Assembly: GCA_902463725.1 (NCBI GenBank)
Contig: CABQGK010000006.1
Coordinates: 1 to 64,000, forward strand
DNA length: 64,000 nt
Direction: 5' to 3'
Source of the DNA: an uncultured Sutterella sp.
Lineage (GTDB): Bacteria > Pseudomonadota > Gammaproteobacteria > Burkholderiales > Burkholderiaceae_F
The notes beneath the pieces were generated by a model, which made no database searches, was not told where the DNA came from, and was given only the letters and a program-made list of their open reading frames with translations. Each line of letters opens with the position of its first letter. Positions within the stretch are counted from its first letter, which is position 1. The translations under genes were made by a program, and so were the position numbers. Shown here piece after piece: positions 42,511-49,641 of the stretch.

Positions 42511-42794
42511 TCGAGAGCGTGGGACAATATCCCGATGGTGGCGAGCGCTTATCAGTTTGAAGTCGTGCTAACCAACCGATATACCCGCCACGTATGACAA
42601 TGAGCCATGTGCTTAGATCTAGCAACATTGTCACAGAGCGGGGAATTTCCGATGCCACCTACGCTACAGGGGGTGATCTTCGGGCGTATGCTAGTCATCA
42701 TAATTGAAAAGCCCATTGGGAGGTGTCAATTCTTTTAAGCGCCCCCTATGCAGTTCGGCGAGCGGATGTTACGCGCGCCACAAGGAGAAGTCCC

Positions 42795-45623
42795 ATGCAG
42801 AACGTACTGCTCCCAACGTTAGAGGATGTGTTAGAAAACTCCCCCTTCGTACGGCGTGCTCTCGAGGCAATTTGTCGAGGCTCTGGTGAGGAGCAAGTTG
42901 CCTGTTTGGAAAGACTCTCCGCACAGAACTTTACTCGAGCAGAGCTTGAGGAGACGATCGGCGCTTGGCAGGATTGCTCTGCGCTCTCTCAGGGGTTACG
43001 CGTGTTGCGCCGCTCGTTACTCGTCTCTATTGTGCTTGCCAATGCCACAGGGCGGATCGACTATCACGAGGTCGTACGTCGCATGAGTGACTTTGCCGAG
43101 TGTGCGGTCTCGCAAATGGTGAGGGTGCACTCACTTGAGCTTGCCGCGCGTTATGGTGTGCCCTATGGCATGTCAGGACAGCCGCAGGATCTGTTAGTGG
43201 TAGGTATGGGCAAGCTCGGTGGTCGAGAGTTGAACGTCTCCTCAGATATCGATTTGGTATTTGTCTTCGATGAAAATGGCGAAACACGATCAACGCCAGA
43301 GTTTCCCCATGTCACCAAGACACTCACTGTGCAGGAGTTTTATGAGCGACTCGCACGTCGCATCATCCCAGACCTCAACGATATTGAGGGGCCAGGGTTT
43401 GTTTTCCGTGTCGATATGCGGTTGCGCCCAAATGGTGACTCTGGGCCTATTGTCTGTTCGTGTGCGATGCTTGAGGAGTACCTCTATTCACAAGGTCGTG
43501 AATGGGAGCGTTTTGCTTGGCTCAAGGGGCGCGTAGTCAATCAGGCGGTTTTCAATTCTCCAGAAGGGTTTGTGCAGCAGGTTAAAAACCTTCGCTCACT
43601 TGTGCGTCCCTTTGTTTTTCGAAAATATCTGGACTTTGGCGCCCTAGAAGCGTTGCGCAATCTGCATGAGATGATTCGCGCAGAAACTGCTCGACGAGAA
43701 CTCATCCGTGGAGACACGGGGGTCAATGTCAAACTTGGTCGCGGTGGCATTCGAGAAATAGAGTTCATTACGCAGACCATGCAGGTGATTCGTGGGGGGC
43801 GAAATACCCGACTGCAGGGACGTAGCACACTTGATATGTTGCAGGCCTTGGGTGAGGAGGGGTTCCTTGCGGATGATGTCGCCGCGCAGTGTCGCTCGGA
43901 TTACATTTTTTTGAGAAATGTCGAGCATGCTATCCAATATGTCAATGATGAACAGACGCAGATGTTGCCGTCTTCTGGACAACGATTAGAGTCGGTGTCG
44001 AAACTGTTAGGCGTCTCGAGTGCGAATCTCTGGCAAAGCGTAGGTGAGGTGCGCGAGCGCGTCGCAGCGGTCTTTGACAGTATCTTCCAAGTTGAGGAGC
44101 CAGAGGTGAGTACAGATGGCTGGCCACTTGGCTGGGAGACTGGTAGCCAGAGCTCGCAAGAGCTACTACTCGTGCATCTGCGTAGTTTGGGTTATGGCGA
44201 GCAGAGTGAGGAGCTACTATCTCGCATTCTTCGACTTGCGGCGGGAAAATGGGGCAGGGGTGTCTCGGATCTTTCTCGTACGCGTATGCAAAAGCTCCTT
44301 CCCATCATTGTGCAGAGTTGCCCGCTCTGGATGAATAAGAATGCGGTGCGAGTGGTTTCGCTCGGTGAGCTACTGTCGCGCTATCTGAAGCTACTCGAGG
44401 CAATCGCAGGGCGCAGTACGTATGTCTCTTTGCTCTCAGAGTATCCACGAGCCGCCGAACGTGTTGGTAAGGTGTTATCGGCGAGCCGCTGGAGTGCAGA
44501 ATTCCTGATTCGACACCCGATCATTTTGGATGAATTGGTGGACGGGCGAGAAAAAGAGTACGACGATTTTACCCCTGTGGACTGGCATGCTTGGTCCGAG
44601 CGCCTTCGCCACGAACTCGAGGCTACTCAAGGTGATCAAGAGCGGCAGATGAACGTACTTAGAGACGCTCACCATGCGGCGATCTTCCAACTGCTGATTG
44701 CGGACCTTGATGGGCGCTTTAGCGTTGAGCGCTTAGCTGATCAGCTGTCAGCACTTGCTGATGCGGTGCTTGAAGAAGTTATAGAACTTGCCTGGCAGAG
44801 TTTGGCAGATAAGCACACGGAGCGGCCGCGATTTGGCGTGATCGGTTATGGCAAGTTGGGCGGAAAAGAGCTCGGCTATGACAGCGATTTGGATCTCGTT
44901 TTTATCTTTGATGATACGGATCCCGATGCTGAGCGTGTATATACGAGACTGGTGCGCCGAATGATGAGTTGGCTTACGCTACAGACCTCGTCGGGGAAGT
45001 TGTTTGATGTGGATTTGCGCTTACGTCCCAATGGTGAGAGCGGGCTTATTGTTACCCCCTTTGATATGTTCTGCCGCTATCAGGACAATGCGGATGGGAC
45101 GGGCGCTTGGTTTTGGGAACATCAGGCGCTCACCCGCGCTCGCTTTGTCGCGGGTGACCCAGAACTTGGCCGACGCTTTGAACAAAGTCGTATTGACGTG
45201 TTGCTGAAGGTGAGAGATCCTGAGCAAACCCGTGAGGCCGTGATCGAAATGCGGCGCAAAATGCACGAAGGCCATCCTAACCGAACAAAGCTCTTTGATG
45301 TGAAGCATGACGCTGGCGGTATGGTCGACGTGGAGTTTGTGGTGCAGTGGTTTGTGCTTACCTATGCTCATCAGTACAGAGAGTTGGTGAATAACTTTGG
45401 AAATATTTTGCTACTGGAGAAAATTGGCTCACTAGGGCTACTCGAAGCAGAGCTCTGTGCTGGCGCGGTTCAGGCCTATCGTCGGTATCGTGCCTTGCAG
45501 CATGAGATTCGACTGAATGCAGGTGAGGGCTTACCTGTACGTGTTCAACCCGAGTTGGTCGAAAGCGAAGCGCAAGCGGTACGCCGACTTTGGCAAGCAG
45601 TATTTGGGCAAGAAAAAGGTTAA
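42795..45623 (+). CDS. glnE: Bifunctional glutamine synthetase adenylyltransferase/deadenylase
   Basis: GlnE adds AMP to glutamine synthetase, switching it off when nitrogen is plentiful, and removes it again under control of PII. The 942-residue protein has both nucleotidyltransferase lobes: the deadenylase half with 'GMGKLGGRELNVSSDIDLVF' and 'VDMRLRPNGDSGPIVCS', and the adenylylase half with 'GYGKLGGKELGYDSDLDLVF' and 'VDLRLRPNGESGLIVTP'. 'KLGRGGIREIEFITQTMQVI' and 'VKHDAGGMVDVEFVVQWFVL' are the paired downstream motifs. AAGGAG lies 7 bases before the chosen ATG, which rules out the longer frame upstream. It diverges from yhdP. Confidence 0.97.
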   Translation: MQNVLLPTLEDVLENSPFVRRALEAICRGSGEEQVACLERLSAQNFTRAELEETIGAWQDCSALSQGLRVLRRSLLVSIVLANATGRIDYHEVVRRMSDFAECAVSQMVRVHSLELAARYGVPYGMSGQPQDLLVVGMGKLGGRELNVSSDIDLVFVFDENGETRSTPEFPHVTKTLTVQEFYERLARRIIPDLNDIEGPGFVFRVDMRLRPNGDSGPIVCSCAMLEEYLYSQGREWERFAWLKGRVVNQAVFNSPEGFVQQVKNLRSLVRPFVFRKYLDFGALEALRNLHEMIRAETARRELIRGDTGVNVKLGRGGIREIEFITQTMQVIRGGRNTRLQGRSTLDMLQALGEEGFLADDVAAQCRSDYIFLRNVEHAIQYVNDEQTQMLPSSGQRLESVSKLLGVSSANLWQSVGEVRERVAAVFDSIFQVEEPEVSTDGWPLGWETGSQSSQELLLVHLRSLGYGEQSEELLSRILRLAAGKWGRGVSDLSRTRMQKLLPIIVQSCPLWMNKNAVRVVSLGELLSRYLKLLEAIAGRSTYVSLLSEYPRAAERVGKVLSASRWSAEFLIRHPIILDELVDGREKEYDDFTPVDWHAWSERLRHELEATQGDQERQMNVLRDAHHAAIFQLLIADLDGRFSVERLADQLSALADAVLEEVIELAWQSLADKHTERPRFGVIGYGKLGGKELGYDSDLDLVFIFDDTDPDAERVYTRLVRRMMSWLTLQTSSGKLFDVDLRLRPNGESGLIVTPFDMFCRYQDNADGTGAWFWEHQALTRARFVAGDPELGRRFEQSRIDVLLKVRDPEQTREAVIEMRRKMHEGHPNRTKLFDVKHDAGGMVDVEFVVQWFVLTYAHQYRELVNNFGNILLLEKIGSLGLLEAELCAGAVQAYRRYRALQHEIRLNAGEGLPVRVQPELVESEAQAVRRLWQAVFGQEKG

Positions 45624-45731
45624 CTATTCGTTACGCAAGACATCGCCGCAGTCAAAACGCAGTAAGTCCGAGCGTAGAATGAGCTGATTTCAAAAGAGAA
45701 TCAATTTTCCGAACAGAAGAGGTTCTTGGCA

Positions 45732-46709
45732 ATGCCAGTTTCTATTTCGGACTATACGGCACCGAGTTGGTGCCGCGGCGGACATCTGCAGACGATCATC
45801 CCTGCCAAAGTGAGTACACGCCCCGAGGTAACCTACCGTCGGGAACATGTCTCCATGCCAGATGGGGACTTTATGATTTGGGACTGGGCACTGCCCGAAC
45901 CCCTCAAGGCCGATGCGCCTGTCTTGGTGCACTTTCATGGATTGGAAGGTTCTAGCCAAAGTCATTATGCCCTCGCGCTCATGCATGAATGCGTGCGATG
46001 GGGGTGGCGTGGGGTGGTTGCGCACTTTCGTAGTTGTGGCGGGGAACTCAATAGACTGCCACGGGCTTACTTTGCTGGGGACTCCAATGACTGCGAATGG
46101 GTGCTAAAAAGCGTTAAGGCGCGTTTCCCCGAGGCGCCCATGTATGCGGTGGGCGTGAGCCTTGGAGCCAATCAGTTGACCAAATATTTGGGCGATCGTG
46201 GCAGTGATGCAGCCAAACTACTTACGGCGGCAGCTGCCATAGGTGCGCCGCTCGATTTGGTTGCAGGAAGTGAGCGCATTAGCAAAGGGGTCAATGTGCT
46301 CTACGCCAATATGTTTCTCTCCACGCTCAAACCCAAGCTAGAGGCGAAGGCCAAACTGTTTCCTGACCTGATTGATATCGAAGCGGTGCGACGTTGCGTG
46401 ACGATGTATGACTTTGACACCATCTATACCGCTCCGATGCATGGCTATGGTAGTGCTATGGAGTATTGGCAGAAATGCTCTTGCAAGCAGGCGCTCCCAG
46501 ACGTGCGTGTGCCACTACTCTTTTTAAACGCCAAAAACGATCCTTTTTTGCCAGCTTGGTGTTTGCCAAGTGCGACCGAAATGAGTTCCTATGTGGTAGG
46601 TGAATTCCCCGAGGACGGCGGACACATCGGCTTCCCTCAAGGCAGGATGCCCGGGAATCTGTTATATTTGCCGGCCCGCATCAAGCGCTTTTTTGACACC
46701 GGTGGCTAA
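45732..46709 (+). CDS. YheT-type alpha/beta hydrolase
   Basis: A 325-residue alpha/beta-hydrolase-fold protein of the UPF0017/YheT group, putative esterases of unknown substrate. Family features are 'WCRGGHLQTIIPAKVS' near the N-terminus, 'PVLVHFHGLEGSSQSHYALA', 'GWRGVVAHFRSCGGELNRLP', and the nucleophile elbow 'MYAVGVSLGANQLTKYLGD' with Ser in G-V-S-L-G. The acid and histidine are likely in 'LFLNAKNDPFLPAW' and 'PEDGGHIGF'. The ATG at the third codon of the open frame was chosen; AGAGG lies about 10 bases upstream. It runs in the same direction as glnE and the transporter after it, with short gaps. Confidence 0.9.
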   Translation: MPVSISDYTAPSWCRGGHLQTIIPAKVSTRPEVTYRREHVSMPDGDFMIWDWALPEPLKADAPVLVHFHGLEGSSQSHYALALMHECVRWGWRGVVAHFRSCGGELNRLPRAYFAGDSNDCEWVLKSVKARFPEAPMYAVGVSLGANQLTKYLGDRGSDAAKLLTAAAAIGAPLDLVAGSERISKGVNVLYANMFLSTLKPKLEAKAKLFPDLIDIEAVRRCVTMYDFDTIYTAPMHGYGSAMEYWQKCSCKQALPDVRVPLLFLNAKNDPFLPAWCLPSATEMSSYVVGEFPEDGGHIGFPQGRMPGNLLYLPARIKRFFDTGG

Positions 46710-46787
46710 CGCGCTGCAGTGGTGTCATCTTTCTTTCACTGTTTCTGGCGCAGGCTTGTGGTCCTGTAGCCTAAGGAAAAGTGCCTT

Positions 46788-47372
46788 ATGTTGTTGAACA
46801 CCTCGTTGCGCTCGAGCCGTGTGCGGCTCGGCTTTCTTTGTCTTGGTCTTTTTTCTTTGACGATTTTGTTGGGCAATTGGGTTGTCTCTAATGTGGGACT
46901 TGCCTGCGGCCCAAACGGCCCCTGTCTCATTCCTGTTTGGCCTGGCATCATGGCGCCCTCAGGCGTGCTGTTGGCGGGGTTTGCCCTGGTGCTTCGTGAT
47001 GCGCTACAGAATTTGCTGGGTAAAGGTTGGACGATTGTCGCTATCGCCATTGGAGCCTTACTGTCGGCGTGGCTCGCTCCAGCAGGGATCGTACTTGGCT
47101 CTTCGCTTGCCTTTCTTTTTTCTGAGCTTGCGGATCTCGCGGTGTACACGCCGCTACGTGAGCGGCACCTTACTGCGGCCATCATTATCTCGGGATTAGT
47201 AGGTTCCCTCGTGGACTCCGTGATCTTTCTTTCGCTTGCTTTCGGTTCGCTAGAGTACGTTTGGGGACAAGTACTCGGCAAGTTTTGGATGAGCCTACTG
47301 GGTGGCATGGTCATTTCGCTCTGGCACTTTCGGGCGCAGCGTCTCAGTTTTGCGTCAACGTCAGTGCGCTAA
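46788..47372 (+). CDS. VUT family (putative queuosine precursor) transporter
   Basis: A 194-residue inner-membrane protein with about six hydrophobic segments, of the VUT (YhhQ, DUF165) family; E. coli YhhQ imports the queuosine precursors preQ0/preQ1. The recognisable block is 'APSGVLLAGFALVLRDALQN', followed by 'AGIVLGSSLAFLFSELADLA' and 'LVGSLVDSVIFLSLAFG'. This is a short, divergent member, so the substrate assignment is tentative. I see no preQ1-riboswitch pattern upstream. AAGGA lies 10 bases before the ATG. It sits between the YheT-type hydrolase and hemH, with which it has no evident functional tie. Confidence 0.8.
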   Translation: MLLNTSLRSSRVRLGFLCLGLFSLTILLGNWVVSNVGLACGPNGPCLIPVWPGIMAPSGVLLAGFALVLRDALQNLLGKGWTIVAIAIGALLSAWLAPAGIVLGSSLAFLFSELADLAVYTPLRERHLTAAIIISGLVGSLVDSVIFLSLAFGSLEYVWGQVLGKFWMSLLGGMVISLWHFRAQRLSFASTSVR

Positions 47373-47491
47373 CAAGGACGGTTTGTGTCGCGAGCTGACT
47401 CATGTGCGCTGGCGTGTGCTCACGCTACGAGTGCGCTTATGCGTGAGGGCGCTCAGAAAAAAGGCGGCTTTAAGGAAAGGACGGCACAATA

Positions 47492-48550
47492 ATGGGGTTC
47501 AAGAACCGATATCACTCATCCTACGACCCCATGAATCCCACTGTTGCCCTGCTTCTCATCAATACTGGAAGTCCAGATGCTCCGACAACCTCCGCTGTGA
47601 AGTCTTATTTGGCGGAGTTTCTTGGTGATAAACGTGTCGTTGAATTGCCGCGATGGAAATGGTGGCCAATTCTTCATGGCATCATTCTCAATACGCGTCC
47701 GAGGAAATCGGCTGAGCGCTATCGTGGCGTCTGGACAGAGGCGGGCTCTCCCCTCGTGTTGCACTGTGCTGCCGTAGCACAGCGACTTGGTGAGCGGCTC
47801 AGCACTCACGGGGTCGCCGTACATTGGGCGATGTGCTATGGACATCCGAACGTGGCGGAAACGTTTGAGAAAATGCGTAATGCCGGCATCGAACGGGTGC
47901 TCGTCATGCCCATGTTTGCACAGTACTCCAGCCATACCTCAGCGAGTTGCCTAGATTTAGTTTTCCGTGAGTGCTTACGTATTCGAGATGTACCAGCGTT
48001 ACGTACGGTACACGACTATCATGATGAACCACGCTATATTGACGCGCTAAAGCGTCATGTGGAGCGCTATTGGACTCAGCATGGTAGTGCGGTTGATGCC
48101 GGCGGCCGCCTCTTATTGAGCTTTCACGGTATTCCTCAGGCAAGCATTGACAAAGGCGACAAGTACGAAGCACAGTGCCACCAAAGTGCCAAGCTTCTCG
48201 CGGCGTCGCTTAACTTAAAGCCAGAACAATGGACAGTGAGTTTCCAGTCTCGTTTTGGCCCAGATCCATGGGTGCAACCCTATACCTCTGAAACCGTGGT
48301 AGCAATGGCTCAACAGGGCGTACGTCGCATTGATGTCCTCTGCCCAGGGTTTGCAGCGGACTGTCTAGAGACGCTAGAGGAGATCGACGATGAGCTACGA
48401 CGTACATTCCTTGCGGCGTTACCCGCTGAGCATCGATGCCCAGAGGCTTTCCACTATATCCCCGCATTGAACGCTTCGGATGAGGCCATCGATTTGTACG
48501 AAGCCATTGCACTGCGCGAATTAGCGGGATGGGTAGCGTCACTTTCCTAA
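47492..48550 (+). CDS. hemH: Ferrochelatase
   Basis: HemH inserts ferrous iron into protoporphyrin IX, the last step of protoheme synthesis. The 352-residue protein has the N-terminal 'VALLLINTGSPDAPTTSAVK', 'EAGSPLVLHCAAVAQRLGER', 'MCYGHPNVAETFEKMRNAGI', the active-site histidine in 'LLLSFHGIPQASIDKGDKYE', and the C-terminal 'VLCPGFAADCLETLEEIDDE' with its conserved acids. No C-terminal iron-sulfur cysteine cluster is apparent. The start has GGAAAGGA upstream at a slightly long spacing. It ends just before a perfect hairpin that also carries part of the grpE heat-shock promoter, so the two genes are tightly packed but separately controlled. Confidence 0.96.
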   Translation: MGFKNRYHSSYDPMNPTVALLLINTGSPDAPTTSAVKSYLAEFLGDKRVVELPRWKWWPILHGIILNTRPRKSAERYRGVWTEAGSPLVLHCAAVAQRLGERLSTHGVAVHWAMCYGHPNVAETFEKMRNAGIERVLVMPMFAQYSSHTSASCLDLVFRECLRIRDVPALRTVHDYHDEPRYIDALKRHVERYWTQHGSAVDAGGRLLLSFHGIPQASIDKGDKYEAQCHQSAKLLAASLNLKPEQWTVSFQSRFGPDPWVQPYTSETVVAMAQQGVRRIDVLCPGFAADCLETLEEIDDELRRTFLAALPAEHRCPEAFHYIPALNASDEAIDLYEAIALRELAGWVASLS

Positions 48551-48560
48551 GTTCACATCG

Positions 48561-48589
48561 TGCGGTTTTTCGAGCCTTGAAAAACCGCA
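48561..48589 (+). terminator. Hairpin after hemH, overlapping the grpE promoter
   Basis: TGCGGTTTTTC pairs perfectly with GAAAAACCGCA around GAGCCTT, 10 bases after the hemH stop. No T-run follows on the plus strand. The right arm contains most of the sigma-32 -35 box of grpE. Confidence 0.6.
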
Positions 48590-48604
48590 GCCTTGTCCCC
48601 ATAT
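48576..48604 (+). promoter_or_regulatory. Sigma-32 heat-shock promoter of grpE
   Basis: CTTGAAA (48576-48582), a 14-base spacer and CCCCATAT (48597-48604) match the sigma-32 consensus CTTGAAA-N(11-16)-CCCCATNT at every defined base. The transcript would start near 48611. Confidence 0.85.
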
Positions 48605-48650
48605 AGAGAAAAAGCCCTGCTGCTCTGATAGAGTTTCGGGTTAGGGTATC

Positions 48651-48671
48651 AGGTTGGCTGTGCGCCAACCT
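48651..48671 (+). promoter_or_regulatory. Hairpin in the grpE leader
   Basis: AGGTTGGC pairs perfectly with GCCAACCT around TGTGC, ending 27 bases before the grpE ATG and 13 before its ACGGAG ribosome site. It lies within the leader made from the heat-shock promoter. Confidence 0.5.
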
Positions 48672-48697
48672 CTGTGCGATTTTTACGGAGCAAATGA

Positions 48698-49303
48698 ATG
48701 ACGCAAACCAATGATGAGAAGCAAGAAAAGCAAGGTTGTTGCGCTCAGGGTGAGTGCGGCTGCAATGAACAGGCACCGTGCACCGAAGGGTGTGAACCCG
48801 AAGTGACTCAGCAGAATGGTGATGAGCAAAAGCCGCTTTCTGCCGAAGAACTGCAGACTGCTTTGAAATTGGCTGAGGCTAAAGTGCTCGAGCACTACGA
48901 CCTCTATGTTCGCGCCATGGCGGAACTTGAAAACACTCGTCGGCGCGCTGCTGAAGATGTGCAGAAGGCGCGCAAGTTCAGCATTGAGAAATTTGCCGAA
49001 AATCTCTTACCAGTGGTCGATAGTCTCGAAAAGGCGCTTGAGGTGACGAAGGATCAAGCCGATAGTCCCATTCGTGAAGGCATGGAAACGACCTACCGTC
49101 AGATGTTGCATGCGCTTGACGTTTCGGCCATGGTACCTGTGGATCCTAAGGGCGAACCCTTTGATCCGCATACGATGCAGGCTATTGCGATGGTGCCAGC
49201 ACCTGAAGGGGTTGAGAGTGGCACCGTTGTCGAGGTGTTCCAGCGTGGTTGGAAGATCGCAGATCGCGTGTTGCGACCCGCGATGGTGAGCGTGGCGCAG
49301 TAA
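48698..49303 (+). CDS. grpE: Nucleotide exchange factor GrpE with cysteine-rich N-terminus
   Basis: GrpE releases ADP from DnaK and acts as a thermosensor of the chaperone cycle. The 201-residue protein has the long coiled-coil helix ('YVRAMAELENTRRRAAEDVQ', 'KARKFSIEKFAENLLPVVDS') and the C-terminal beta domain with 'GEPFDPHTMQAIAMVP', 'GTVVEVFQRGWKIADRVLRP', all typical. Unusual is the disordered N-terminus: six cysteines at residues 14, 15, 20, 22, 28 and 32 in a Gly/Glu/Gln-rich setting. Most GrpE proteins have few or no cysteines there. ACGGAG precedes the ATG by 7 bases; another ATG 4 bases upstream opens a short out-of-frame reading. It is led by a sigma-32 promoter and closed by a strong terminator, so it is transcribed apart from dnaK. 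Confidence 0.96.
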   Translation: MTQTNDEKQEKQGCCAQGECGCNEQAPCTEGCEPEVTQQNGDEQKPLSAEELQTALKLAEAKVLEHYDLYVRAMAELENTRRRAAEDVQKARKFSIEKFAENLLPVVDSLEKALEVTKDQADSPIREGMETTYRQMLHALDVSAMVPVDPKGEPFDPHTMQAIAMVPAPEGVESGTVVEVFQRGWKIADRVLRPAMVSVAQ

Positions 49304-49331
49304 GACGCAACGTAATCGCCTTCAAGGTAAG

Positions 49332-49383
49332 TTCCCGCGCCGAGCGTGCTAGCAAAACGAAGCACGCTGGACGCGGGATTTTT
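49332..49383 (+). terminator. Terminator after grpE
   Basis: TCCCGCG pairs with CGCGGGA and AGCGTGCT with AGCACGCT (two-base mismatch between), followed by TTTTT. Confidence 0.85.
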
Positions 49384-49460
49384 ATTATCGTGAGCTCTCT
49401 AGGCGCACGGTGCTGTGGCTGCTCCGAAGAAGGAAATGTAATTTTTTATGACAGAGGGGG

Positions 49461-49487
49461 TTGAAAATCTCTGTGCCATCCCCATAT
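49461..49487 (+). promoter_or_regulatory. Sigma-32 heat-shock promoter of dnaK
   Basis: TTGAAA (49461-49466), a 13-base spacer and CCCCATAT (49480-49487) match the sigma-32 consensus. The -10 box and the following TA are identical to those at grpE. The leader would be about 150 bases. Confidence 0.85.
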
Positions 49488-49641
49488 AGGGATTAAAGAG
49501 CGAAAGGCGTTCTGAGTTTTGGATCGTCAATCGCACCATTTTGAAGTCTTCATCCGAGTTCCGAGCAGAGAGGCTTCGGCAACATGGTTTGCAGAGGCTA
49601 CGGACTACGGAAAGCACATTTTTTAAGGGAATAGCGACACT

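Noticed and set aside
46700..46787. A preQ1 riboswitch before the VUT-family transporter gene
   Set aside because: The leader has no preQ1-I type stem followed by an A-rich tail that I could recognise.
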